Part shown: piece after piece, positions 35,610 to 44,682 of the stretch
Numbering within the stretch: the first letter of the stretch is position 1
Layout of the letters: each line of letters begins with the position of its first letter
Notes under the pieces: model-generated
The model's input: only the letters and a program-made list of their open reading frames with translations
The model's database searches: none
What the model was told of the DNA's origin: nothing
Program-made: the position numbers and the translations under genes
NCBI GenBank assembly: GCA_963783505.1
Contig: CAWAOP010000018.1
Coordinates: forward strand, 1 to 64,000
Reading direction: 5' to 3'
Length of the DNA: 64,000 bases
Source: BOG-224 sp963783505
GTDB lineage: Bacteria > Acidobacteriota > Terriglobia > Bryobacterales > Bryobacteraceae

Positions 35610-36770
35610 TTGCCCTGCCCGTGTGGACAGGAGGCGCAGTATCGGGGACTGCGCTCCAAGCCGGCGCTCACCGTGCTAGGCCCGGCGCGCGTCTCGCGTC
35701 CCTATTACCTCCGTTCGCACTGTCAACAAGGACAATTTCCGGCCGATGTCGAGTGGGACATCGAGGAGACCGAGTTCTCCTCGGGAGTGCGCCGCATGTG
35801 CGCCTTGGTGGGCCAACAGGCCCCCTTCGATCACGGCCGCGAACAGATGCGCGTTCTGGCCGGCCTGGAAGTCACGACCAAGGCGGTGGAGCGCACCGCC
35901 GAGGCGATTGGCGCGGATATCGCTCGGGGTGAAGGAGAGGATGTCCAGCAGGCGGTCCAGTGGCGCCTGCCCATCGTCATCGGCAAGCCGATCCCCATCC
36001 TCTGTGTGCAGATGGATGGAACCGGAGTGCCTGCGGTGAAGAAAGAGACGGCGGGCCGATCCGGTAAGATCGACGGCCAACCGGCCCATACGCGCGAAGC
36101 CAAGCTGGGATGCGTATTCACTCGGACCACCACGGACGTGAAGGGACGCCCCATCCGCGATCCGGATTCCACCACCTACACGGGAGCCATCGAGACCGCC
36201 GAGGAGTTCGGCAAGCGGATCTACCTGGAAGCCTGGAATCGCGGTGGGAGCCGAGCCAAACAGAAGGTCGTCATGGGCGACGGGGCCGAATGGATTTGGA
36301 ACCTGGCCGGTCAGCATTTCCCCGGGGCCGTGCGGATTGTCGATCTCTTTCACGCCCGCCAGCACCTGTGGGACTTGGCGCGCAAACCGCACCCCAACGA
36401 CGGGAAACGCCAGAAGACCTGGATGACCATTCATCAGAAGCGCCCGCTCGACCAAGGGAAAATCGAGAAACTGGTGGTCGCCCTCCGTTCCATTCCTTCC
36501 TCCCAACCCGAGGTCGCCGACAAGCTCCGCACCGAAGCCGACTACTTCCGGAGAAACGCGGAGCGCATGCCTTACCCCAAGTTCCGCCGACAGCGCCTAT
36601 TTGTCGGCTCGGGCGTGATCGAGGCCGGATGCAAGACGGTGATCGGCTCGCGGCTCAAGCAGTCCGGAATGTTCTGGACCGTGCGGGGAGCCAACGCGAT
36701 CCTCGCCCTTCGCTGCTGCCACCTCAACGGTAAGTTCGAGGGCTATTGGGAAAAGCGCCACGCGGCATAA
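35610..36770 (+). CDS. ISKra4-family transposase, start uncertain
   Basis: Transposase of 386 residues from the first in-frame ATG. The zinc motif CPCGQEAQYRG precedes the DDE domain, with ILCVQMDGTGVP, GDGAEWIWNLAGQHFPGA and IVDLFHARQHLW, and ends with GVIEAGCKTVIGSRLKQSGMFW. The same frame remains open back to 35373 and encodes HQEIAREVNQLPGRVFAERG and LHRAGAAALGELLQ without an ATG, so the real protein is longer or has lost its start. Terminal inverted repeats were not found; 36771-37041 (270 bases) shows nothing clear. Confidence 0.75.
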   Translation: MPCPCGQEAQYRGLRSKPALTVLGPARVSRPYYLRSHCQQGQFPADVEWDIEETEFSSGVRRMCALVGQQAPFDHGREQMRVLAGLEVTTKAVERTAEAIGADIARGEGEDVQQAVQWRLPIVIGKPIPILCVQMDGTGVPAVKKETAGRSGKIDGQPAHTREAKLGCVFTRTTTDVKGRPIRDPDSTTYTGAIETAEEFGKRIYLEAWNRGGSRAKQKVVMGDGAEWIWNLAGQHFPGAVRIVDLFHARQHLWDLARKPHPNDGKRQKTWMTIHQKRPLDQGKIEKLVVALRSIPSSQPEVADKLRTEADYFRRNAERMPYPKFRRQRLFVGSGVIEAGCKTVIGSRLKQSGMFWTVRGANAILALRCCHLNGKFEGYWEKRHAA

Positions 36771-37041
36771 TTCCAACTTCTATATCGCACACCCGGACGC
36801 GCGTCAGCGCCTGTGATCCGTGGGCGCCGCTTCTCACCGCAAAGACTAGGCGAACGCTGAGTTCACGCGGCGCATACCGAAGTGCTCCCTCTCCGCGCAT
36901 TCTCCGCGGGTGGGACGGAGCCTGGGGACCGATTTCCTGCGAGCCATTACCGCGCGCTTGTGACACAATCGTGAAATGCCGGCCGGCGCATTCGGTTGGA
37001 CTGTTGTCATGAACCAAGCTGACCGATTCTGAGGTGACGCG

Positions 37042-38286
37042 ATGAAACGGCGAACGCTTCTCGGTGGGCTCACCGGAGCCGCGTTTTACGGCGAGTTTCT
37101 AGGGATCGCTCGCGCGCAAGGCACTTCCGCCGCGCCAAGACTCAAAATCCGCGAGATCCGCGCGGTACGGTTGCGCGATGGCCTCAACAACCGCTTCGTG
37201 CGAGTCTACACGGACCAGGGACTGACCGGCACGGGCGAGTTCATGGACACGCTCGGCGCCGAGTACATCGTCAACAACAACATCTCGGCCGCCCTCGCCG
37301 GCCGCGACCCGCTGGACATCGAGGGTATTCTCTTCAGCCTCTGGCAGGACAGACTGCCGGGCGGAGCGCCCAGCGCGGTGTTCGTGCGCGGACTGGGCGG
37401 ACCCTTCCTCACCGCAATCGGCGGGGTGGAAATGGCGCTTTGGGATCTGGCGGGTAAGGCCATGGGCGTCCCGGTATACCGCCTGATGGGCGGCCGCGTC
37501 CGGGAGAGGGTGCCGGTCTATCTGCACGCCGTCGATGCGGCGGAGGCCAAGAAGCTCATCGCCGAAACCAAGGTCCCGGGGCTCAAAATCGGCATCGATT
37601 ACAAGCCGTGGGACTCGACGATCAAGAAAGGGATTGAGCCGGAGAGGTCCACCAGCCTGCACCTGAACAATCCGCAGACGGATGACATCGTGGCGTTGGT
37701 AGCGTCCGTGCGGGAAGCGGTGGGCCGCGACTACAGCCTGATGCTGGAATGCCACACGCGCTTCGACACGGAATCGGCCATTCAGCTTTGCCACTTACTG
37801 GAACCGTACAGGCTGACATGGGTGGAAGAGCCCATCCCGCCCGACAATCCCGATGCGATGGCCAAGATCCGGTCCGAGACGCGCGTTCCCATCGCGGCCG
37901 GGGAGAATATCTACACCCGGTACGGTTATCGGCCCTTCCTGGAGAAACAGGCCCTCAGCATTATCCAGCCCGACATGTGCAAGACGGGAGGGTTACTGGA
38001 AGGCCGCAAGATCGCGGCTCTGGCCGAAATATACTACGTCCCGGTGGCCCCGCATGGCGTGGCTTCGCCGCTGGGGACCATGGCCTACGCTCACGTGTCC
38101 GCCGCGATCCCGAACTTGTTGATGCTGGAGTGGACTCACTACCTCAACAAAAGCATCACGAGTTTGACGGAACCGGTCACGCTCACCGATGGGTATATGG
38201 TCCCCACGGCCAAGCCGGGGATCGGCGTGTCGTTGAATGACGATGCCGTGAAGGAACGAACCGAGAGCGAATTCCGGCCACTTTGA
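37042..38286 (+). CDS. Enolase-superfamily dehydratase (ManD/GalD-like), exported
   Basis: 414 residues. The N-terminus MKRRTLLGGLTGAA resembles a Tat signal, then residues 25-130 are the capping domain (RAVRLRDGLNNRFVRVYTDQG). The barrel has three metal-binding acids: Glu in MLECHTRFD, Glu in TWVEEPIPPDNPDAM and Glu in PIAAGENIYTRYGYRPF. The His of ECH and of VAPHGVASPLG fit the acid/base pair of the mannonate/galactonate dehydratase group. Thus it probably dehydrates a sugar acid. The substrate cannot be fixed. It lies before the M20 dipeptidase with one dispersed repeat between them. Confidence 0.75.
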   Translation: MKRRTLLGGLTGAAFYGEFLGIARAQGTSAAPRLKIREIRAVRLRDGLNNRFVRVYTDQGLTGTGEFMDTLGAEYIVNNNISAALAGRDPLDIEGILFSLWQDRLPGGAPSAVFVRGLGGPFLTAIGGVEMALWDLAGKAMGVPVYRLMGGRVRERVPVYLHAVDAAEAKKLIAETKVPGLKIGIDYKPWDSTIKKGIEPERSTSLHLNNPQTDDIVALVASVREAVGRDYSLMLECHTRFDTESAIQLCHLLEPYRLTWVEEPIPPDNPDAMAKIRSETRVPIAAGENIYTRYGYRPFLEKQALSIIQPDMCKTGGLLEGRKIAALAEIYYVPVAPHGVASPLGTMAYAHVSAAIPNLLMLEWTHYLNKSITSLTEPVTLTDGYMVPTAKPGIGVSLNDDAVKERTESEFRPL

Positions 38287-38313
38287 GGGGCGAGTGGGGT
38301 TCCGTCCGCGCGG

Positions 38314-38366
38314 GCTCCACTTTGACGCGCTGCGAGCGCTGGGGCAGGTCGGGAACCGGCCCCACC
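38314..38366 (-). repeat. Dispersed intergenic repeat, copy B
   Basis: Inverted copy of the 5716-5768 repeat, sharing GGTTCCCGACCTG and CAAAGTGGAGC on the minus strand. The adjacent bases extend to a CAGGTCTCCAG block also found at 16258. Confidence 0.75.
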
Positions 38367-38418
38367 TTGGCAGGGCTGGAGACCTGGGGCACTGCGCGCT
38401 AACATTACAGGTACCGAT

Positions 38419-39774
38419 ATGAGCTACTACACCGAGCATCAAGCCGATTTTCTGGAGAGCTTGAAGGCTTTCCTGCGCATTCCCAGCATCAGCGCGCTGA
38501 CCGAAAACAAGGACGATATCCGCCGCGCGGCCGAGTTCGCCAAGAGCGAATTGCTGGCCGCCGGGATGACCAGCGCCGAGTTGATCGAGGGCGATGGCAA
38601 CCCGCTGGTTTACGCCGAGTGGCTGAACGCGCCCGGCAAGCCAACCGTCCTTTTCTACGGGCACTACGACGTCCAGCCGCCCGATCCGATGGAGGAATGG
38701 AAATCGCCGCCGTTCGAGCCGGAGATACGCGGCGACGACATTTTCGCGCGCGGCGCGTGCGACGACAAGGGGCAGGTGCTGATTCAGGTGAAGGCCGTCG
38801 AAAGCCTGCTCAAGACCACGGGCAAGCTGCCGGTCAACGTGAAGTTCCTGCTCGAGGGCGAAGAGGAAACCGGCGGCGAGCATATCGAGGCGTACGTGAA
38901 GACGAAACCGCCGCGGCTGAAGGCCGATGCGGCGGTGGTGTGCGATACCGAAATGTTCGCGCCCAACCTGCCGACTATCTGCGTGGGGCTGCGCGGACTG
39001 GTTTATTACGAGCTGGCGGTCGAAGGCGCGAGCCTGGATTTGCATTCGGGCGTCTACGGCGGCGCGGCGCCGAACCCGATCATGGCCATCGCGGAGATTT
39101 TGTGCGCGCTGAAGGACCGCGACGGGCACATCGACATTCCGGGGTTCTACGATCGCGTGGTTCCGCCGAGTCCCAAGGAGCGCGCGGCGTGGGACAGCCT
39201 GCCGTTCAATGAGCAAGAGTTCCTGGAAAAGGAAGTGTGCGCGAAGGCGCTGACGGGCGAGCCCGGGATCCCGGTGCTGGAGCGCGTGTGGGGCAGGCCG
39301 ACGCTCGAAGTACACGGCATTCGCGGCGGCTTCACCGGCGAAGGCGCGAAGACGGTGATTCCGGCGCGCGCGGTGGCGAAAGTCTCGACGCGCCTGGTGG
39401 GCGATCAGCAGGTGGAGGAATCCATCGCGCAGTTTAAGGCCGCGGTGGCGGCGGTTTGCCCGAAGGGCGTGACGGCCGAGGTAAGGCTGCTCAGCGCGGG
39501 CGCGCCCTCGCTGACGAATCCGGATAATCCGTTCATCCACGCGGCCGCCGAGGCGATGAAGCAGGTTTTTGACAAAGAGACCGTGTATATACGTTCGGGC
39601 GGGTCGATACCGATTGTGGGCGTGTTCGACCGCTACCTGGGAATACCGAGCGTGCTGATGGGCTTCGGACTACCCGACGACAGGCTGCACTCGCCCAACG
39701 AGAAATTCCACTTGCCGAATTTCTACCGTGGGATTGAGGCGGTAGCACGGTATCTGGAGATTCTGGGCGGGTAG
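38419..39774 (+). CDS. M20-family dipeptidase
   Basis: Zinc metallopeptidase that cleaves dipeptides or related small amides. 451 residues. The metal site is FYGHYDVQPPDP, FARGACDDKGQVLIQ, LEGEEETGGEHIEAYV and VCDTEMFAP. The insert with EVHGIRGGFTGEGAKTVIP is typical of the dimerising domain. YRGIEAVARYL ends the protein. It is cytoplasmic by absence of a signal. It stands 130 bases after the enolase-superfamily gene. Confidence 0.9.
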   Translation: MSYYTEHQADFLESLKAFLRIPSISALTENKDDIRRAAEFAKSELLAAGMTSAELIEGDGNPLVYAEWLNAPGKPTVLFYGHYDVQPPDPMEEWKSPPFEPEIRGDDIFARGACDDKGQVLIQVKAVESLLKTTGKLPVNVKFLLEGEEETGGEHIEAYVKTKPPRLKADAAVVCDTEMFAPNLPTICVGLRGLVYYELAVEGASLDLHSGVYGGAAPNPIMAIAEILCALKDRDGHIDIPGFYDRVVPPSPKERAAWDSLPFNEQEFLEKEVCAKALTGEPGIPVLERVWGRPTLEVHGIRGGFTGEGAKTVIPARAVAKVSTRLVGDQQVEESIAQFKAAVAAVCPKGVTAEVRLLSAGAPSLTNPDNPFIHAAAEAMKQVFDKETVYIRSGGSIPIVGVFDRYLGIPSVLMGFGLPDDRLHSPNEKFHLPNFYRGIEAVARYLEILGG

Positions 39775-39841
39775 CGGGACTGGGGGAGCACTTATCACCG
39801 CGGAGACGCGGAGGGCACGCGGAGTTTTTGGATTAAGAAAA

Positions 39842-39888
39842 CCGAGGGCGCAGAGCGTGCGGAGATTATGTTCGCTGGCACCCTCGGG
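39842..39888 (+). terminator. Possible rho-independent terminator after the dipeptidase
   Basis: CCGAGGG at 39842-39848 pairs with CCCTCGG at 39881-39887, with an inner AGCG/CGCT pair, followed by GCTTTTTATT. The loop is long (32 bases), so support is moderate. Confidence 0.3.
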
Positions 39889-39897
39889 CTTTTTATT

Positions 39898-39949
39898 GGC
39901 GGGCCAAGGCGCGCCTGCGGCGCGAGGCAGACCGGGAGGTCCGCCCCAC
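39898..39949. repeat. GGCGGGCC/GGAGGTCCGCCCCAC repeat, partial copy
   Basis: Shares CGCGCCTGCGGCGCGA.GGCAG and GGGAGGTCCGCCCCAC with the fuller copy at 47171-47246. It ends exactly at the stop of the YXWGXW gene. Confidence 0.65.
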
Positions 39950-40248
39950 TACCGCCAATGGCCGCGCTGGAGGGTCCAGTGGCCGCGGCCCGCTTCGAAC
40001 CAGCGGCCGGGGACCCAGACGGCGCGGGGGCGCGGGGGGCGCATCCAGCGGCCATCGACCCAGGCCCAGGACGAGCCGCGAAGATCCCAGAAGCCATCGG
40101 TCCACAAATAGCCGGGGCCGGGAGCGGCTCCGACGACGGCGTAGCGCGGCGCGGGCGGGGCTGCCACAATCACGACGCGGCGAGCGGCGCAAGCCGGAGC
40201 CAGCGATAGAGCGGCCGTAAGCGCGGTCAACAGCAGAGTGCCTTTCAT
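39949..40248 (-). CDS. YXWGXW-repeat secreted protein
   Basis: 99 residues. A signal peptide (MKGTLLLTALTAALSLAPACA) is followed by repeats of the form W..G.W: YLWTDGFWDLRG, WAWVDGRWMRPP, AVWVPGRWFEAG and HWTLQRGHW. These match the YXWGXW/BcpO-type repeat family found in small outer-envelope proteins of unknown function. The start is supported by GGAGGAATCGAAAAATG. Its 3' end abuts a dispersed repeat. Confidence 0.7.
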   Translation of the reverse strand: MKGTLLLTALTAALSLAPACAARRVVIVAAPPAPRYAVVGAAPGPGYLWTDGFWDLRGSSWAWVDGRWMRPPRPRAVWVPGRWFEAGRGHWTLQRGHWR

Positions 40249-40400
40249 TTTTCGATTCCTCCTGATGGGTGGAACGCGGGTTGGCGCCGGGCCGTTGCGA
40301 AGCTGAAGGGGAATTAACGTGAAGGAGGATTCATGAGGGCGGGAGGCACGGCGGCGCAAATGACGCGGTTGCGAGCCGATGCTTACGCCGCGTCGCCGAA

Positions 40401-40439
40401 CGTCGCCACGAATGGCGACGCGGCAAACCAGAGGTTTGC
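40401..40439. repeat. Two adjacent hairpins in the gap before recJ
   Basis: Hairpin 1 pairs CGTCGCCA (40401-40408) with TGGCGACG (40413-40420) over a four-base loop. Hairpin 2 pairs GCAAACC (40423-40429) with GGTTTGC (40433-40439). The rest of this 317-base gap (40249-40565) shows no gene or clear promoter. Confidence 0.6.
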
Positions 40440-40565
40440 GCCACGGCGCGGCTAGTCTGAGCTGCCGTCGCGCCATTCGTGCCGAGATTCTTGGGACCAA
40501 TCACATAGGAGAAAACCCGGTATTTAAGTGGCATTAGGTGAAAGCGCCTGCCGCCCTTTTTGGAG

Positions 40566-42284
40566 CTAGGGCTTGGATGAGCGGACGTCGCGGAGAGTGG
40601 CCGACCACGGTTGGTAGCCGCGCGCGGCGGAATGCGGGTCTTCATCGAGCGTGAAGGCTACGTCGATGCGGGCTCCGGTGGCGAATTCGTTCGCGCGCTC
40701 GGCGAAGTTCCACGCCTTCAAAGCGATCGTGCGGCCATTGCCGCGCACGTTTACGCGGAGGTGCTTTTCGGCGAAGACGGCGGGCGGCGCGGCGACTTCC
40801 ACATTCATGGCGGCGAAGACCGGCGCCGGATTGCCGAAACCGAAAGGCGCGAGCGACCATACGTCGCGTGCGGCGGATTCATCGATCTGGGCGAGCGAAG
40901 CGAGCGCGTCGATTTCCAGAACCGGCTCGAAGTCCTCGGGATTGAGACGCGCGGCCGCGATGGCGTTCAGGCGCTCGCGAAACTCGTCGATGCGCGCCGG
41001 ATCGAGCGTGACGCCGGCGGCGTGACGGTGGCCTCCGTAGCGGACGAGAACGCCGGGCATGGAGTCCAACGCGTCCAGCAAATGGAACGCGGGGATGCTG
41101 CGGCCGGAGCCTTGCGCCAGGCCGTCTTCGGGATTGAGACCGAGAACGAACGCGGGGCGGCGAAACCGTTCCACCAGACGGCTGGCGACGATGCCGAGCA
41201 CGCCGCGATGCCATGCGGGGCCGTAGTAGACGAGCGCGGAGGCGGCTGGGTCGAAGGGCGCGCGTTCGCAAGCCTCGCGGATTTCGGCTTCGGTGCGCTG
41301 GCGTTCGGCGTTGCGTTCGTGAAGTCCCTGCGCAAGCTCGCGGGCGCGCGATTCGTCCGAAGTAAGAAACAACTCGATGACGGCTTCGGCCGTATCCATG
41401 CGGCCGGCGGCGTTGATGCGCGGCGCGATTTGAAACGCCACCTGCCGCGCGCTGGGCGCCTGCGTCAGAGACAGTCCGGCCACCTGCATCAGTGCACGCA
41501 GGCCCGGACTGCGGACCGAGCGCAGGCCAGCGAGGCCGTTCTTGACGATGACGCGGTTCTCACCGGTGAGCGGCGTGACGTCCGCTACCGTCGCGATGGC
41601 CACGATCTTCAGAAACGAATCCGAGATGCGGCGCACGCGATCGGCCGGCCATTCCAGGCGCGCCAGCGTAGCTTGGGCGAGTTTGAACGCGACGGCGGCG
41701 CCGCACAGGTTCTTATCGGGATATTCGCAATCGGGCCGGTTGGGATTGAGGACGGCCAAGGCGGGCGGAAGCGCGGATTCGGGCAGGTGGTGATCGGTAA
41801 CGATCACATCGATACCAAGCGCGATGGCGCGGCGCACCACTTCGGTGGCGCGGATTCCGGTATCGACGCTTACAATGAGCTTGACGCCATCGGCCGCCGC
41901 GGCTTCCACCGGCTCGGCGCGCATGCCATAACCGTCCTTCAGGCGGTTGGGAATGTGCCACGCGGCGGACCAGCCGGCCATCTCGATGGTCTTCACCAGA
42001 AGCGCGACGGAGGTGGCGCCATCCACGTCGTAATCGCCATAGATCAGAATCTTCTCGCGCTCGCGGATGGCGCTCGCCAGGCGGGCGGAAGCGCGGTCCA
42101 TGTCGCGCATGAGAAACGGGTCATGCAGATCCTCGACGGGCGATTCGAGAAAACGGCGCGCGGAGGCGGCGTCACGAAAGCCGCGCCGCGCCAGAACGCT
42201 TGCGGCGAGAGGCGCGACGCCGAGCGATGCGGCCAAGGCGGCCGCGTGCGCATCGGGTTCGGGGATGATCCAGCGGGACGCCAT
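40566..42284 (-). CDS. recJ: Single-stranded-DNA-specific exonuclease RecJ
   Basis: 5'-3' ssDNA exonuclease of the DHH family, for recombination and mismatch repair. 572 residues, normal length. The DHH motifs are ILIYGDYDVDGATSVAL (residues 80-95) and VIVTDHHLPESALPPA, then AAVAFKLAQA. The DHHA1 part has VRYGGHRHAAGVTL (residues 415-428). The N-terminal WIIPEPDAHAAALAASLGV is also typical. It is followed on the same strand by no close gene: the next minus-strand gene is 317 bases away. Confidence 0.93.
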   Translation of the reverse strand: MASRWIIPEPDAHAAALAASLGVAPLAASVLARRGFRDAASARRFLESPVEDLHDPFLMRDMDRASARLASAIREREKILIYGDYDVDGATSVALLVKTIEMAGWSAAWHIPNRLKDGYGMRAEPVEAAAADGVKLIVSVDTGIRATEVVRRAIALGIDVIVTDHHLPESALPPALAVLNPNRPDCEYPDKNLCGAAVAFKLAQATLARLEWPADRVRRISDSFLKIVAIATVADVTPLTGENRVIVKNGLAGLRSVRSPGLRALMQVAGLSLTQAPSARQVAFQIAPRINAAGRMDTAEAVIELFLTSDESRARELAQGLHERNAERQRTEAEIREACERAPFDPAASALVYYGPAWHRGVLGIVASRLVERFRRPAFVLGLNPEDGLAQGSGRSIPAFHLLDALDSMPGVLVRYGGHRHAAGVTLDPARIDEFRERLNAIAAARLNPEDFEPVLEIDALASLAQIDESAARDVWSLAPFGFGNPAPVFAAMNVEVAAPPAVFAEKHLRVNVRGNGRTIALKAWNFAERANEFATGARIDVAFTLDEDPHSAARGYQPWSATLRDVRSSKP

Positions 42285-42331
42285 GGCAGTCTGTGCGCGC
42301 GAACGGGGCCCGGCCGGCCTCGCCCGCCCGG

Positions 42332-42820
42332 TCAGTTCCTGGAGTAGAAACCGCCCAGGTCCTCATCGTCGTCTTCGTCGTCGTAGACGTGCGCCATCAC
42401 TTCGTCTTCAAGGGCGAGGAAGTCTTCGTACCATTCGGTCCGCGCGACGTACACGTAGCTGCGGGAATTGTAATCGAAGGCCAACTCGACGGAGCAGAGC
42501 TGGCCGAGGCGCGAGCGGGCCTCGCGCAGACGTCTCTCGAACGAGCGTTGCTCGTCGGACTCCAGGTCGGCAATTTCGAGTTGCTCTTCCAGGTTGGCCA
42601 CGGCGGAGGCGTCAAATTCAATCGCCGCAAAGGCAACCACCTTGACGCCGGCTTTGCTGGCCACGTCGAGGAACACGTGGAAATCCGGATAGTGTTCGAC
42701 GTCCCAGGCCGCGCCCGGCAGGGTTTCCATGCCGCGGGGCAAGCCGTGAAACACGGCGAATTCAGAGGCGTCCAAATAGGCGAGGATCTTGCGCTTCAGC
42801 GATTCAAGGTTTACGTTCAC
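42332..42820 (-). CDS. Conserved hypothetical protein
   Basis: 162 residues. Not recognised. It starts MNVNLESLKRKILAYLDASEF and ends with a very acidic stretch (VYDDEDDDEDLGGFYSRN). A central coiled-coil-prone part (NLEEQLEIADLESDEQ to RRLREARSRLGQL) is followed by LAFDYNSRSYVYVARTEWYEDFL. No signal peptide. It lies between the ALDH gene (four-base overlap, 42817-42820) and recJ. Confidence 0.55.
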   Translation of the reverse strand: MNVNLESLKRKILAYLDASEFAVFHGLPRGMETLPGAAWDVEHYPDFHVFLDVASKAGVKVVAFAAIEFDASAVANLEEQLEIADLESDEQRSFERRLREARSRLGQLCSVELAFDYNSRSYVYVARTEWYEDFLALEDEVMAHVYDDEDDDEDLGGFYSRN

Positions 42821-44509
42821 GTTTGTTCTCGGCTCTTGACGATTTCGAGCGCACCGGCGCTCATTGCAAGATCGCGGGCCGAAGGCGTCATTATGGTTCC
42901 CGGCCCGGCATGGATTTTGCGCTTTTCGGCGATAGCGGCGCGCACATCCGCTTCCGATACGAATTCCGCCGGCGTCCTGGCGGGCTCCGGAACGGAGCAG
43001 CAGGAGGGCCCGCCCGGCGCGGAGGGCGCCCCGACTCCGCGCGCGGCCAGATAGCGCAGCACGGCCGCCGTAATCTCGCTTTTGTTGACCGTCGCGGCGC
43101 GCGGTGTGGCGGAGGGCGCGGCGGCTGTTTCCAGCGGAACCTCGAAGGCTTCGGCGGGCTTGCGCACCGAGTACGCCAGCCGCTTTACGTCGATCAGGTG
43201 CAATGGGCCGACGTTATCCGAAGTGGCGTTGCCGGCCGCGGCGCCGCAGCCCAGAGTCATGGATGGAAACAGATTGGTGGTGATGCCGGTCGAGCCCTGC
43301 GGCGACGACGTGTTCGCCAGGACGCGCATGGCCGGAACCCGCAACGCGAATTCGCGGATGCGCGCGTCATCCCTAGCGTGAATCACGGCGGTGTGGCCCA
43401 TGCCGCCAAAACGGAGCAGCGCCACGCAAGCCTCCAGCGCGGCGCTCCAATCCTTCACAAAATACAGCGAGAGCACCGGCGAGAGTTTCTCCGCGGAGAG
43501 CGGATGCTGCTTGCCGACGCCGCCGATTTGCGCGCAGATGATGGAGGCCGAGGGCGGAATCTCGAACCCCGCCATGCGCGCGATCTTCTGCGGAGCCTGA
43601 CCGACGCACTGCGGGTTCACGGTCCAATTCGGCATCAACAACAGACGGCCGAGCGCTTCCGCCTGGGCCTCATTCGCCATATAGGCGCGCTCGCGTTCGA
43701 GCGCCGCCAGGATGCGGGGACGAAGGCTTTCTTCCGCCACCAGAGCCTGCTCGCTCGAACAGACGGTGCCGTAATCGAAGGACTTGCCGGCTACGATTTT
43801 GGCAACGGCCGCGGCCACGTCGGCGGACGTGTCCACGAAGGCAGGAACATTGCCGGGCCCAACGCCGAAGGCGGGCTTACCGCTCGAATAGGCGGCGCGC
43901 ACGATGCCGTGTCCGCCCGTTCGACAGGATGACGGCCGTGCGCTCGTGGCGCATCAGTGCGTTGGTGGCTTCGATCGTGGCGCTATCCACGCACTGGATG
44001 ATGTCGGTCGGCGCGCCGGCTTCCACGGCCGCCTGGTAGAGAATGGCAGCGGCGCGGCACGTGCATCGGTGCGCCCGCGGGTGCGGACTGAGAACGATCG
44101 CGTTGGCGGATTTGAGCGCGATGAGCGTTTTGTAAATCGCGGTCGAGGTGGGGTTGGTGGTCGGAAGGATGGCGGCCACGACGCCCATGGGAACGCCGAT
44201 TTCCACGACGCGCTCCTCGGGCAGTTCGCGCAATACCCCAACTGTCTTGAGGCCCCTCATGCGGCGAGGCAGAAGATCGGAGGTGAGCAGGTTCTTGGCG
44301 GTTTTATCGGGGACGTTGCCGTAGCCCGTCTCTTCGACCGCCATTTCGGCGAGCGAACGGGCGGCCGCGCGCGCCGCCGAGGCCATTCGCTCGACAATAG
44401 CGTCCACCTGCCGCTGGTCAAAGCTTCTGTACTTCAACCACGCGGCGTGGGCCTTCTCGACTTTGGTGCGGACCTCCTGAATGGAAACGAGGTCTTTATC
44501 TTCAAGCAT
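42817..44509 (-). CDS. CoA-acylating aldehyde dehydrogenase with a C-terminal extension, one frameshift
   Basis: Oxidises an aldehyde to the acyl-CoA; acetaldehyde or propionaldehyde-type substrate is likely. The start MLEDKDLVSIQEVRTKVEKA is that of EutE/PduP-like enzymes. AILPTTNPTSTAIYKTLIAL and VLSPHPRAHRCTCRAAAIL precede the break near 43918-43923 (one extra base; corrected: AVILSTGGHGIVRAAYSSG). The catalytic Cys is in FDYGTVCSSEQALV. After the usual ALDH end a further 100 residues contain KSEITAAVLRYLAARG and KIHAGPGTIMTPSARDLAMS. That short pattern resembles terminal extensions of microcompartment-associated enzymes; the inference is tentative because no shell genes are in the window. 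Confidence 0.8.
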
Positions 44510-44630
44510 CGATCGCTACTTCTTCAAGGCGCCGGGCAAGGCCGTTGCGGCGGCTTCGAGAGGGCCTGCCAGGCATTTCGTCTGAACCAAGCCTGGTTCC
44601 ATGACCGGGATACTCGGTGCTATCGCAAAG

Positions 44631-44682
44631 CCGCTCTCTTACGTTCGCGGCTCGGATCGGAGCCGCGAACGTAAGAGAGCGG
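44631..44682. repeat. Perfect 23-bp hairpin
   Basis: CCGCTCTCTTACGTTCGCGG and CTC (44631-44653) pair exactly with their reverse complement at 44660-44682, with the six-base loop GGATCG. It lies between the PilZ and ALDH genes and looks like a dispersed palindrome. The rest of this 320-base gap (44510-44829) shows nothing else clear. Confidence 0.75.
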
